Both the position numbers and the translations under genes were made by a program. The notes beneath the pieces are model-generated. The model did no database searches. It was not told the origin of the DNA and saw only the letters and a list, made by a program, of their open reading frames with translations. A stretch of DNA of 64,000 nt from the NCBI GenBank assembly GCA_020726505.1, contig JAHLEZ010000015.1, forward strand, positions 1,302,001 through 1,366,000, read 5' to 3'. This document shows positions 25,205-36,775 of the stretch, one piece after another (positions within the stretch are counted from its first letter, which is position 1; every line of letters starts with the position of its first letter). This stretch comes from Leptodontidium sp. MPI-SDFR-AT-0119. Its lineage: Eukaryota > Ascomycota > Leotiomycetes > Helotiales > Leptodontidiaceae.

Positions 25205-26605
25205 ATGGCAATTAACACATCCACCAAGAGCGAGGAAGTCGTAGCTTCTGTCCTCCACGGAGTAAAGGACTTGAAGATAGTAAGTACTTATACACGTCAT
25301 TCATTGACCCGTCCCAAGCTACCTACCAATTGAAGATATACACACACTGACACCCTTCCTCCTCCTAGGAACATCGTCAACTCGGCACTCCAGAAGCATC
25401 CGAAGTCCAAGTAGCCGTACAATCAACTGGCCTCTGCGGTTCCGACCTCCACTACTTCAACCACTACCGCAACGGCGACATCATCGTGCAAGAGCCCTTG
25501 ACTCTAGGCCATGAATCCTCTGGCGTCGTAACTGCAGTTGGCAGCTCCGTCACCTCGCTCCAGGTCGGCGACAGGGTCGCTCTCGAAGTTGGGCTCCCAT
25601 GTCTCGAGTGCGAGCTCTGCACGTCCGGACGGTATAATATTTGCAAAGCGCTGAGGTTCAGGAGTTCTGCGAAGTCGTTTCCGCATTTCCAAGGGACTTT
25701 GCAGGCGAAGATCAATCATCCTGCTGTGTATTGCCACAAGTGAGTCTTGCTCCAAGATTCCACTTCCATTTCCAGCCTTCAACCTTCCATTTTTCAACTG
25801 GGACTCTACATCAGATGTCAATGTTAACGCATATTCCACTCCAGACTCCCATCCAATGTCTCCCTCTCCATGGGCGCGATCCTCGAACCCCTCGGCGTAG
25901 CAATCCACGGCTGCCGCCGCGCATCCCTAGCAAAAAATAGCACCGTCCTCATCTTTGGCGCAGGCGCAGTCGGTCTCCTGTGCGCAGCAATGTGCAAAGT
26001 CTACGGAGCAAAGACCGTAATCATAGCCGACATCCAAGCCGAGCGGGTCGAGTTCGCGGTACAGAACAAGTTCGCAGACGGGAAGGTGGTGGTACCCATG
26101 AAGAGACCACAAGCCATTGAAGAGAAATTAGCTTTTACGAAGGAGGTTGCCGAGTTGGTGAAGAGCCAGGTTGGAGGTTCAGAGGTCGACGCTGTATTTG
26201 AGTGTACAGGCGTTGAGAGCTGTTTGCAAGCTGCTATCTATGTACATCCCCCCATTTCCCACTCCATACAAGTAGCAATCTCGCTAATTGGGTTAACAGT
26301 CTACCCGCCCCGGCGGCAGAATAATGCTAATCGGAATGGGTTCGCCCATCCAAACGCTCCCCATCTCCGCCGCTGCCCTCCGCGAAATCGACCTCGTAGG
26401 CGTCTTCCGCTACGCAAACACCTACGAAGAAGCCATCCAGCTCGTCTCAAGCAGTAACCCACTCCTCCCTGATCTGTCGAAACTCGTCACGCAGACCTTC
26501 AAGGGTTTTGATGGTATCCCAAATGCCTTCGCTATGGCCGGACGAGTGAAGGATGATGATGGGAACTTGGTATTGAAGGTTGTTGTCGATACGACGAATC
26601 CTTGA
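25205..26605 (+). CDS. Zinc-dependent polyol (sorbitol/xylitol-type) dehydrogenase (382 aa)
   Basis: Exons: 25205-25279, 25369-25739, 25845-26241 and 26300-26605, phases 0, 2 and 0. Medium-chain dehydrogenase features are complete: GLCGSDLHYFNHYRNGD with the catalytic zinc Cys, GHESSGVV with the zinc His-Glu, the structural zinc cluster CLECELCTSGRYNIC, and the Rossmann motif GAGAVGLL. The FNHYRNGDIIVQEPLTLGHE region is characteristic of fungal sorbitol/xylitol dehydrogenases. The expected reaction is NAD-linked oxidation of a polyol to a ketose in the cytosol. About 380 residues is near the normal family length. The divergent SDR neighbour suggests they handle successive steps of one sugar or sugar-acid route; that link is inference. 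Confidence 0.9.
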
Positions 26606-28134
26606 TTGGAGAGAGTAGCGAGGAGCGTGGAAAGAGGAAAGAAAAATAATGAGAGTAGATAGAAAGAAAAAAAGTAGCTTTTCGCAAGAATCCAAGACAG
26701 ACCGGATTACTACAGGCCTGAGCTCGGAAATGCTATTAGATGAAAAAACGAGTTAATGGAGAAAAGGAAAAATCTGAAAATAGGACTCCAAGCTTTTACC
26801 TTGATAGAGAACAAAGAGGACTCCAAATCTCGCTCTACTACTCTCTTCATTACTACATCTAAATCTGGCAATTAACTTTCTGTCATCGCACTCTCAGCGC
26901 CCCCCGTCCTGCCAGTTCCATCGGCGTCGAATTGCTCTTGGCACAGCTAAGCGAACGAACCTCGCTACCCCTTATTATTATTTATTTGCCCTAGAAGTAC
27001 TTACTCAACGCCCCCCGCAGACGTCTAGAGAGTAGCTTAACGCCTCATTAACATTTCTGGCGAATAGTCTATGAACACAAGGCGCCAATTACAAAGCACC
27101 AAGATAACAATTCTATATTCGCATGAGCCCAACCGCTTAACCGATTGAGAAAGACAGCTGGCCGAAGTAGACAGTCTGGACGAAACTCTTGAGGTGCATC
27201 TCAGCATCTCGACCTTCTTATTGTGTTTCTTCTTCTCATCGCCGCATCCTCACAACAAGCGACTCCCCATCCAAGAAGGAGGTCAAGGTCAACGAACTGG
27301 GCATCCTGCGCGTGGACTGCCTTTCGCAGTAGAGATGCGCTGTGGCCTTGCAAGGACATCAAGACGAATCAGTATAGAGGCATAACGTGCTCTGAGTGAA
27401 GCCAGCTAATACCTTCGATCTACTGATGTCTTTTTGGTGATTTGATAACAGAGATGTTTGTGTAGCTGAGCATACGCAAGTGCCCTATGAGAGATTCATT
27501 GGTACCAATATTTAGATGGCCTCGACAGCAGCAGAGAATATCTGGGGATTGTGGGTGTAATTGGTGATGGACGTTTAAAAGTTCTTTGGGTTGTTGTCGT
27601 TCTCATTGTTGTGGTTGAAGTTAGATTGTTCGGAATAGGAGAGAGCACCTTGGTGTGGGTCTCTGACGCTTCTAGAAAACTTACAGTAAGATTTACCTAC
27701 TTCAGTATTGCGATCTTATCATGTCATGTTCACATTGTTCACATTTAGAAATACCACACTTATTCTTCTTCAATGTATATATTTGAATGTACTTGTTTTG
27801 TCATCTGATCTTCATATATAATTAAGCCCCAGGCTTTTTATCATCCACTAACATCCATCCACTCCTCCCTGTCAACCTCCCAAAAGACTTTTGGTTTTGG
27901 TATTACTATGTACAATGAATCTCCCATCTCCTCACATGCCACCCCTCTCCACACTCTCCATTCCCAAAAAAAAAGACGACAATGAAGTGAGTGTGTATCA
28001 TGCGATCAACAAACCACCAACGCCAGGCCATGCACGCACGCAAAAAATGCTTCTCAAACCCTAAAACCCGTCATAGAAAGAACGGAACCGAACACCACAC
28101 GAGAGGAAACGCTCATCAGAACATGCAAAGGTAG
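26606..28134. other. Convergent intergenic region, no gene seen
   Basis: 1.5 kb between the stop of the polyol dehydrogenase (+) and the stop of the fucosyltransferase-like gene (-). It is AT-moderate with several short open frames (27194-27385, 27551-27748) that show no domain, signal peptide or plausible ATG context. An A-run (AAAAAAAAA) is at about 27966-27974. I see nothing else in it. Confidence 0.4.
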
Positions 28135-30026
28135 TCACCAGTCGACACCCCTCCACTCAAAGTCACCATCGATGTTGACCCACTTGCCCTGCTCGATAGC
28201 AGCCTCCCACCCCATCATGACAGCCAGTAATTTACAACCCATACTACTGACTGTGCACACAAGACGATCACTCGCCTTCCCCAGAACCGCGAGGTCCATG
28301 AGGTACGCCCGTCCGACAAGCTCTCGTAACCTTAAAGCTTCGTTCGTAGGCGGTAAATTCGTATTGGGGGTCTCTACAGCAGTGGCCGGAACACTAGTCG
28401 GCTTCCCCAAGCTCCAGAACATGCCGGCAAAAAATCCGCCTTCCCAGCCTACATTTTCGTCGACGAATTTGCGAATGGCGCCTCCAGTTGGCTTGGCGGA
28501 GTTGATGCTCTTTTTCGAGGCCAGGCGGATGAGTTCTTGTGCTCTCAGGGCGTGAGAGAATTCCTCAGAATCGTAGACGTCTGGGTCATCGGATGCAACG
28601 ACGAAGACACTGTGCATCTCAGCCATCAGATTTTCGTCCCCATCCGGGCCTGAACTGTTGAATGTATCATAAAGGATTCCTCGTGCTTTGTCACCGTAGC
28701 GATCAAGGGGTACGTATGCGTCCTTGTACTGGAATTCGAGTGGATGTCGGTCTCCATGGCGGACATGGACTCCAATGATGATGCCATTCTCAGTCTCTGG
28801 TGGGGGGCGAAGGGTCTTATCTACAAGAGCTGAAATACGATCCTCGACATATTTCTGATCGCCCTCATTGAGTTTGAAAAGCGCTTCGAAGCCGGCGCGA
28901 GCTAGAGCGTAGATCGGCTTCTGGCGGTAAACCTCCATTTTCCTCGGGTCTTCGAAATGCTCATTAAAGGAGCCACCAAATGAATAGGCAGCTGTTGCTG
29001 CTGATACGACCAGATGACGTGCATGATGTGGACATGGCAACATTTCATGTCTTGGTGGTGGTCGGCAAGATGGGACGGGGGGCGATCTGAAGTAATTGGT
29101 GTATTTGCCATACGCCCTGCAAAGAATTAGTATACCTCCAGAACAACCATGGAAATTCCATACCATCTCGAATCGTCCACAAAGAACATCCTGCCCTCCT
29201 TCTGTGCCAAACCATAAGCAGTCCACATCATCATCAAAGTCTTTCCCAGTCCAGCATCCGAAGTCTCCATGACGAAAGTCAAGGTCTTCTCGCAAATCTT
29301 CGACTCAATCAACCCATCCGTATTCTCTCCAACCAATGAACCACCCTCCTTCATCGTGGTCTTAGCTTTGGGACCAGGGAGCAGTCCATAAAATTCCGCC
29401 TCGGCCACATCCATAAAATTCGGGTCAATGTAGTAATAGTCGTGATGGAAATGTTGTTTGTGAACATGAGCGTGTAAATCTGTAACATGATTCGCAACCT
29501 CCATATTCTGCTGACATATCTCGGCATATTGTTTGGGCTCCAAAGGGAATTCGTGGTCTGGGGGGATCGAAACGGTCCACTTGGCTCTCCCTCGTTTGTC
29601 TGTAACCACCACTGGTGTTGGGAAATCTGGTAGCTCCGACTCTCCAACCATCTCATATTCCTCTCCAGAATGTGTCGCCCAACCCACCGGTCGCCTAACG
29701 TCATCTAATTGTATTCTGGTAAATCTCAATCCCAAGTATAATATTGCCAGTACGCCAACCAGCCAACATGCTGCCCTCAGACATCTTCTAGGTGTATGTG
29801 TAGGCGTAGGCTTTCCATGTCGGGGAATTAATGCTGGAAGACCAGGAGAAGGTGGCGGGGAAACGATCAAATGTTGGAAGCTGAATCGAGAAGAAGTCGA
29901 AGAGGTAGGACCTCGATCCGAGCCATCGTATTTGCCAGGCCGCAAGCTCAGGCGAGGCGATTTCCGTGATGAGAGAATCATGTTTTCGTGCGTGTAGGAT
30001 TTCTTCAATTCTAGACGAGGTGGCAT
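28135..30026 (-). CDS. Type II membrane glycosyltransferase, FUT8/GT23-like fucosyltransferase (614 aa)
   Basis: Exons on the minus strand: 30026-29164 and 29116-28135. The splice falls inside a Trp codon (DDSRW, then AYGKYTNYF). Residues about 75-100 hold a membrane anchor after a basic arm (RRCLRAACWLVGVLAILYLG), giving a type II topology as for Golgi glycosyltransferases. The luminal part has an LGKTLMMMWTAYGLA / MFFVDDSRWAYGKY block and the nucleotide-sugar motif GIIIGVHVRHGDRHPLEF, the H-x-R-x-G/T-D type site of fucosyltransferases of the FUT8/NodZ group. The C-terminal part (DLAVLGKASDRLVCTVSSMGCKLL) matches the usual acceptor loop of that fold. It is likely a Golgi enzyme acting on glycoproteins or glycolipids. 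The exact donor and acceptor are not known; assignment to GT23 is from motifs only. Confidence 0.8.
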
Positions 30027-33000
30027 TTGAAGAAAGTAATTGGCGCAGCCAAAGAAAAGAAGAAGCTGTATCTGAATGGAATTGGAGAAGAAGTCGTACC
30101 GCGTGAAATATCGAAGTGAAGACGAAGGAAGGTACGTGAATTTGAGGAATCGAATTGAATTTTTTTTTCGTACTTGTCGTCTCAAGAGGATTGACCGTCG
30201 AAGAAGGAAGGCGTCCTTGAAAGTGCTATTGCGTGCCTGCACAGGAAGAATGGACGAAGGACATCAAGACATTGAATCGAGGAATTCGAAGTCAAGACCA
30301 GAGCCGGACAACGAAGAGTGACGAAGGGACAGGACAGGGAGGAAAGCAGGCGAGGCCGTCTTAATCTATGAATGCCGACGCCACACACCCCGTTGAGTGA
30401 GCAAGACCGACGACAACAGATTGAAGGAACAAACAGAACCCTTGAAGTTCCTGGATCCACCTATCGAATTGTCGGGGACAGATTAAAAAGCTGTCGTCGA
30501 AGGAGCTTGGCGGCCGAATGTGGACTGTGGAGAAGCTAACCACGGCGCGAGATAAATTGGGGGGTGGAGGGGACGTCCAGAAATGGTAATAGTGGCACAA
30601 TTCGAATCAAATTCAACTGAATTGAAGAAGGAAGGATGCCCAGCGAGGTTGTCGAAGAAGGGAAGGCAGTAAGTAGGTAGCCCAGTCAAGTCGGCCCAGT
30701 CAGACAAGACAGGCAGTCAGTCGGTTCAATGCAATGCAATGCAAATCCTCTTTCCATGTGCAAGATCTACATGCAGCCAGCCACGGCAGAGGAGAGGAGA
30801 GGGTGAGAGAAGAGAAACAAGCGGCAAATCAGAAGCCCACGTCGTTGATAGAGTTCATGAAGTGGAGTGGGATAAGGAGTGAATGGATAGGAGGAAAGGA
30901 AGAAGAAGATGATGATGACGAGTTTCCAGAGGAGGGGAAGAAGACGATCATCTCATGGCAAAGAAGAGACCGAGGACAACCTTGAAGTAAGTACTGGACA
31001 AATAATGCCCGGGACAGGGAGAAGAAACCGACTTGATACACGATGGATGGACGGATGACTGTGCGTGAGTAGATGCACGAATCCGGTCGCCATCCATCGA
31101 GGGAGGATCTATCTGATCTGGCCGAAGTTTCTCTGGAACCGAAAGCACCGAATGGGAAGGTGCCCGTTTGCCGGGTTCAAGAGGGCAGGGATTGCGTGGA
31201 AGGGGCGTCGAAGGAGGAGATGTGAATGGTGATGTTCTTGAGCCACCGAAGTCTGCGTATGCACGATTCGGCACGGGTGAATGAAGACGACAGGGGCAGA
31301 ACTGGGATTCAAATGCATGTGCATGTGCATTTCTCATACGTACGTGTCTTTCTATTATTCTCGCATTTCTTTCCATCTTCCCCCTCCCCAAAACACTCCT
31401 AGGAAAAATAAAATCAATTAGCATCCTCGGGCCGGTGCCGTTCGTTCGTTCGTTCGTTCACCACCCTAGTCTACTCTGAAACTTCCCAAGGCACTATGCT
31501 GCGGCAACAACCCAACCAATAACACCACGAATAACCACCCAACATGTGACCAACATCATGTAAAGCCTCACTTGGGTCTAGCCTCAAACGTGAGGAGTTG
31601 CAGAGAAGGATACGGCATAACCTACGGATTCAAGCGTTTATTTTTGGGGGGCGACGTGGGATGAGATGAGGATCATGAGATGGGATGTGATGAGATGAGA
31701 TGAAAGGGGAGGAAGCCAGAGTTAAGATTTTAGATTGTTTCTGTGCAAAAGTATATTTATTTATATACTACCGAGGAGTTACAACATTACCTAGGTAAGT
31801 GTTTCTTTTCTCACGATCATCCCACATGTCGAATTGATGAAAAAGCGCAGCTCTCGGCTGGCGAAAAAGGGGCAAACTCTCAAGCGAGTTATTCTCCAAC
31901 GAGCAGCAGTAAGTAAGTAGCACAAGACTCGATCACACATCTCCCATCATCTATTTACCCACCACGCAACATGCAACCTCCCGCATCCTCCGAACCAACT
32001 CTTGCCAATGAAACAGTCACATCTCTAGTTGTACTGCACTCAGTTCAGTCCAGTCATTCCCGAGATTCCGTTCTCTCGATCGCGTGGCGTTTGGCTCGAC
32101 TCGAAACACATACACGAACCTTGTACCAACGTACCAAATATAGCTTCCCGTCCACCAAAAACTGCGTACAAACAGAATTCAATATCCGAAATCTAATATT
32201 CAGCTCATATGTTAAACGACCAACGGACCTGTTTGAATTTTTTTAACCCCACTGGAAAGAGGAGAAGATATATCGTTTTGACACGGGCATACGGGAATAC
32301 GAACGGTAGGTATCTGACAAAAACACCTCGGTTGCTAGAACACTTGAATACAGAGTACGTCTTAACTTAGTAGTTCCAACCTACTTACCTATTTCCAATA
32401 CGACACAAGTTATACGAAGTATGTTCAGCCGAGTATCTCCAAAAGTAGCCTTACCTGGTCCGAGTTACAATACTGTAAACACAACACAACATTCAGCTAC
32501 CTCTATGCTGTACACCGAGCCAACTAACTCTCTATTCCCAGCCTCCCTAACCAAGCTACACCAACCAGCCATATACGTCGAATAAACAAATGAACTGCGC
32601 GCATTATTAAGGCAAATATAACAAGCCCGCCTCAAATCTACCCACTACTCGCGTCTCTCCTCCCTCGCCCTCCCCCCTTCCTAAAGAGAAAAAGAACACC
32701 ACAAACATAATCCACCTTCCCAAAAATACTCCACACGACACGGGAAAAGTAAAAAATACTCACCCACCAGTAGAAATCCCATCCCTTTTCTTTCTTCCTG
32801 TGAGAAAAAAAAAGAAGCATACAAACGTATCACAGCATAACCCCACTTCATTTCTCCGTACGCCTCTCACTCAGTCACTCACTTCCTCCACGCATACAAG
32901 CAAACAAACAAGGAAAATAAGCAAGCAAGCAAACGCACACATGCATGTATCCAGCCCATGTCACAAATAGAATACTTATACATGCATGCAGTTCACAGCA

Positions 33001-33701
33001 GCAAAACCTGAAAAACAAGGGGGATTGGATGGGATTTTATCGCTCATGATGCATTTCATTATCCGCTCGCTAGTCACTGACTGTCCTGCTCTCTACTCCT
33101 CTCATTCCTTCTCTCGCTCGATGGATCTCTCTCATCTCATCTCATCTGTCTACCACCTCCCCCTACCTCCATCCATCTATCTATCGGCCATGGTATCAAC
33201 ACAATCATCCATCCGTCCATCCATCCATTCCATTCAATTCCATCACCAGCCATTCCAATTCCAAGTCCCAATCCGTTCCCATTAACGCTCAGAACGCCAA
33301 GTGTATGAAAAAAGAGAGATTTCAATCCCATCGATCCCCAGTCGACCAATCCAGTATGTGCCCGATTTCCCCATCCCCAATCCCTAGCATATAATTACAA
33401 TGTGGCAGTGATGCCGCATCCCTTCTTTGAATAAAAGCCGAATCGAATCGAATATTTTTCTCCTTCTACGCTCTTTCTTCCCGTTCCTCCCATCTGCAAA
33501 ACCCCTAAATCAAATTCGAAAAAAGAAGAACAAGAACCAAGATTCCCTACGGGTGTAACGACGGACTGCAAAATTGGGTATAAAGGAAGCAGAATTAGAA
33601 CGAGTCGGTGAGGTGCCGCTCCTTCGCCCAAACGCCGAAAATCAAAACCCACAAACGAGTGTAATCGTCAACCCAATTCGTACAAATACCATTGTTCAGA
33701 T
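30027..33701. other. Gene-poor 3.7-kb interval with microsatellites
   Basis: Upstream of the fucosyltransferase-like gene (30027-about 31430) the minus strand is pyrimidine-rich and looks like a long leader. Simple repeats are frequent: CAATG units at 30728-30741, GATGAGAT units at about 31681-31704, CAAG/CAAA units at about 32895-32935 and CATC units at about 33208-33228. The palindrome TACCTAGGTA is at 31788-31797. A frame at 31971-32246 does start with ATG but has no recognisable character. No RNA gene was identified. Confidence 0.4.
31441..31459. repeat. TTCG tetranucleotide microsatellite
   Basis: Nearly five copies of TTCG in an unbroken tandem (19 bases), in the gene-poor interval upstream of the fucosyltransferase-like gene. 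It is probably length-polymorphic between strains. No function is implied. Confidence 0.85.
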
Positions 33702-36700
33702 CTACACCTCCGATGCAACGGCTGGTGCCTCCACGGGTATCGCCAATGGAGCTTTAGGTTCAGCACCCATCATGGACTCAGCGAGGGTATCGCGTTTCCG
33801 TTCGCTGACAATACGCACGCTACCACGAGCACCCTTGACTAATTGTCCACTCTCCACACGATCCTGGATCATCTCATCAAGCATCTTGCTCATCTCGTCG
33901 ACGCTCTTCGTTCGCTTGCGCGTTTTCGGCGATAAAAGTCCAACAGGGCCTGCGGCTAGAACAGGAGACAGTGGACCGTTGTCGAGTAGTTGGGAAGCAC
34001 GAGCAGATACTGGACTCATAGGACCGTTCTCCAACAAATGCAGGTTTTGTGATGCTCGTGGTCCTTCAGCCGTATCTCGAGACCTCGCTGCGCTTCTTAG
34101 CGCAGCCAACATCCGATCCTTGTCGTCCAATCGAGCCCGGAGATCAGCGATTTCGGAATCCTTCTCCTTGAGCAACGCTGCAACACCATGATCTTCGCCG
34201 ACCATAACGCCAGCTTTTGCATTCGAGAAGCCAACCGACGCTCTTGAATGGCTTGACCGCCTTGCTTGAATGAGGCGTTTCTCCAGAGTCTGACAATACC
34301 TCGTCTTATCAGCAAGATCTGCTTGTAGCGCACGATTCTGAGCCTGCAGGGATGCCGTGCCATCTCCAAATTCCCCTATCGAGTCTTCATCCTCGGCAGA
34401 TCCACCCGATATACGCTCCCCAGAGAGTCGTTGACCATTGGGTAGTGCACCGATCGTGGAGACCGAGTTTATCGAAGCTGTACGCTCCAACGAATTTCTC
34501 CCAGCAGTTGAGGCCGCCATGGACGAACGCATGGACATCTGGGACAAATGTCCATTTGAAGTCATGGCCGACAACCTTGGATGCATACCAAGCGAAGAAT
34601 ACGAGCCACTAGCGTTGACACCAGTGGACTTCGAACTGAGGATGAGGCGATTGAGATGCTCGATACGTTCCTTCAACGCCGTTCGAGCAAGTTGCATTTC
34701 TAGCATCTGCTCTTCGTGTCGTTGCTCAGCTTCCTTTTCACGCTCCCTCTCATCGTCATCGTCTTTCGCTTTCGCTTGTCCGTCAAGTTGGCCTCGCAGT
34801 TCGAGAATCTCCATTCGATATCGTTCAAGGAGGACCCTCGCCCCACCATCACCTCCGGCTCCCAAGGCCTCTTCGGCCTTCTTGGCATGGCTGACAATGT
34901 TGTTCTTTGCTCTCGATGCAAACTTCAAGGTATTGAGCGTCTCTCCAGTGTGGGTGTTCTGTGCCGAAGCACTCCCAGCTGATCCGATTTGGATCGTGCA
35001 GAGGATGCTGACAAGCGAGTCTCCGGACAAAGCTCCCTGCAAGAGTCGAGTAAGTTTACTATCTCTGTACGGGAGATGCTTCCCATCTTTATCAGTAGGT
35101 TTGCCGTCCTTGTCCTTGTCTCCTGACAGGCGAGCAATGACTGTGCCAAGAGTCAACAAACTCTTATTGATATGAGAACCTTCGGTTCTTCGTTCCTTAG
35201 TCTCGGCAGCTCTCTCGGATCCAGCCAAATCAATCAAACTCAGTGTTGAAACACGGACACCTCCCGGAAGCATCCCTGACCGCTTGTTATCTCCCATTGC
35301 CGCACCTCCGGGAATCCGTTCTCTGCTTTCAACAACAATCTGGACGACTGCGTGACTACGAGAACTCCTTGCGTTGAATTGTGTACTCGAGGTTCGTCTG
35401 GCGTGATCTCCTCTTGCTATCACTCTTAAAAGTTGCGTGGGACTTTGTACGATCTCTTCTTTCAAAGGACTCGCATAGACACCTCGTTTGCTGTCCTCTC
35501 TCAGCTTGATTTCTTCTTGTTGAGGAGCACCTGGTCCTGGGGTAGTGCCAGCTGGCGGGGCACTCAGAAGATCATGAATCTTTTCGTTATAAATTTCCAG
35601 GTAACTGACTCGAAGCAAGAATTCTCGGGATGGAGTTTCGCGGATGTAGGAGAAAATGTCTGTAATGGCGAGCGGAATAACACCAGGGGATGTTGCAGTT
35701 CCCTGCATAGAAAATGTCTTTCCAGTTCCAGTCATTCCGTATGCAAAGACCGTTCCGTGATAGCCTTCCATAACTCGTCGGACCAGTCGTTTTGCAGAAG
35801 AATCGTAAACTTTAGCATTGTTGTCATGAGTGGCAAAAACATTATCTGCATTTGTTAGCTCATGGGGACCAGAAAATCGTTTCTTCACGTACCATAATAG
35901 TAGTCTCCCCCTTCTTTCCCTCGGTATGCCACTAGTGACCTCCTCCCATCTACCATCCACTCGCCATCTGTTTTTGCTGGTTGCCCATTGGCACCGGCAT
36001 CTGGGCGAACTCGAACGCTGACAATGACATTCCCTTTGCCTTCGGCAGGTTTGGACATCCGGTTGTCGTCTGTAGCATCTGCGGAAAGCTCCCTTCCTCG
36101 AGGCCCGTCTCCATTTTCTTCAAAAGTCGTTGCTGAGGTGGAATATGAATCTTGCGCAGATGAGCTACGACTTTGTGGTGGCGAAGGGAGGCTTAACAGA
36201 CCATCTGATCCTCGCGCTCCCGGCCCACTGGATATCGACCTGCTATCTCCGCTGCCGTTGAGCAGACTGGGAGTGATATTGCCAATGTAACTTTGGCTTT
36301 GGCTCTTCGGACTCGATCCAGTCTTTCGTTTGCGAGCTTTCATTCCTGCAGGACTGGTATCTGTTGATTCCCTTCTGCTTCCGCCTGATATTATACTCCC
36401 TACAGCTCCCCCAGATAACGGACTTGGTGGTAGACTTGTCGTTCGAATACCCCGAGGCGGCTGCGGAAACGCATTAATGCTGATGGTCTTTCGGATTGTC
36501 TTACCAGCGCCGTTTACTCCAGGTGTTGATTTCGATTTTGGGGGTGCCGAACTTCCTCCACTTCCTCCAGGGGTGGTGGGATTTGTAGTGAGTGATGTTG
36601 AGGGTGCGCGAAGGCCGCTTTTCGGTACGTTTGGTGTTAAGGATCCGGGCTTCGAATCGGAGAAGGAGGGGATGTTTCCTGTGCTTTTGCGCGTTTTTGA

Positions 36701-36775
36701 CACAGGTAATGCAGGTAAAGCGGTGGTTGGTGGTCCATAGGATGGCCTTGAAGGCCGCGGTATGGAGGCTTGCAT
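33702..36775 (-). CDS. kipA: Kinesin-7 motor of the Kip2/KipA type (1008 aa)
   Basis: Exons on the minus strand: 36775-35893 and 35845-33702 (phase 1). Residues 1-245 are Ser/Pro/Thr-rich and basic, the usual disordered tail ahead of Kip2-type motors. The motor runs from about 248 (GNVIVSVRVRP) to 640. It has the P-loop GMTGTGKT at 331-338, switch I NARSSRSH, switch II LIDLAGSE, and the NKSLLTLGTVIARL and LPYRDSKLTRLLQ helices. Coiled-coil segments follow (ALKERIEHLNRLIL; QNRALQADLADKTRYCQTLEKRL; LKEKDSEIADLRARLDDKDR). Kip2/KipA kinesins are plus-end microtubule motors that promote microtubule growth and carry polarity factors to the hyphal tip. The tail at 960-990 (VDEMSKMLDEMIQDRVESGQ) is also helical. 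Placement in kinesin-7 rests on overall layout and motor motifs. Confidence 0.92.
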
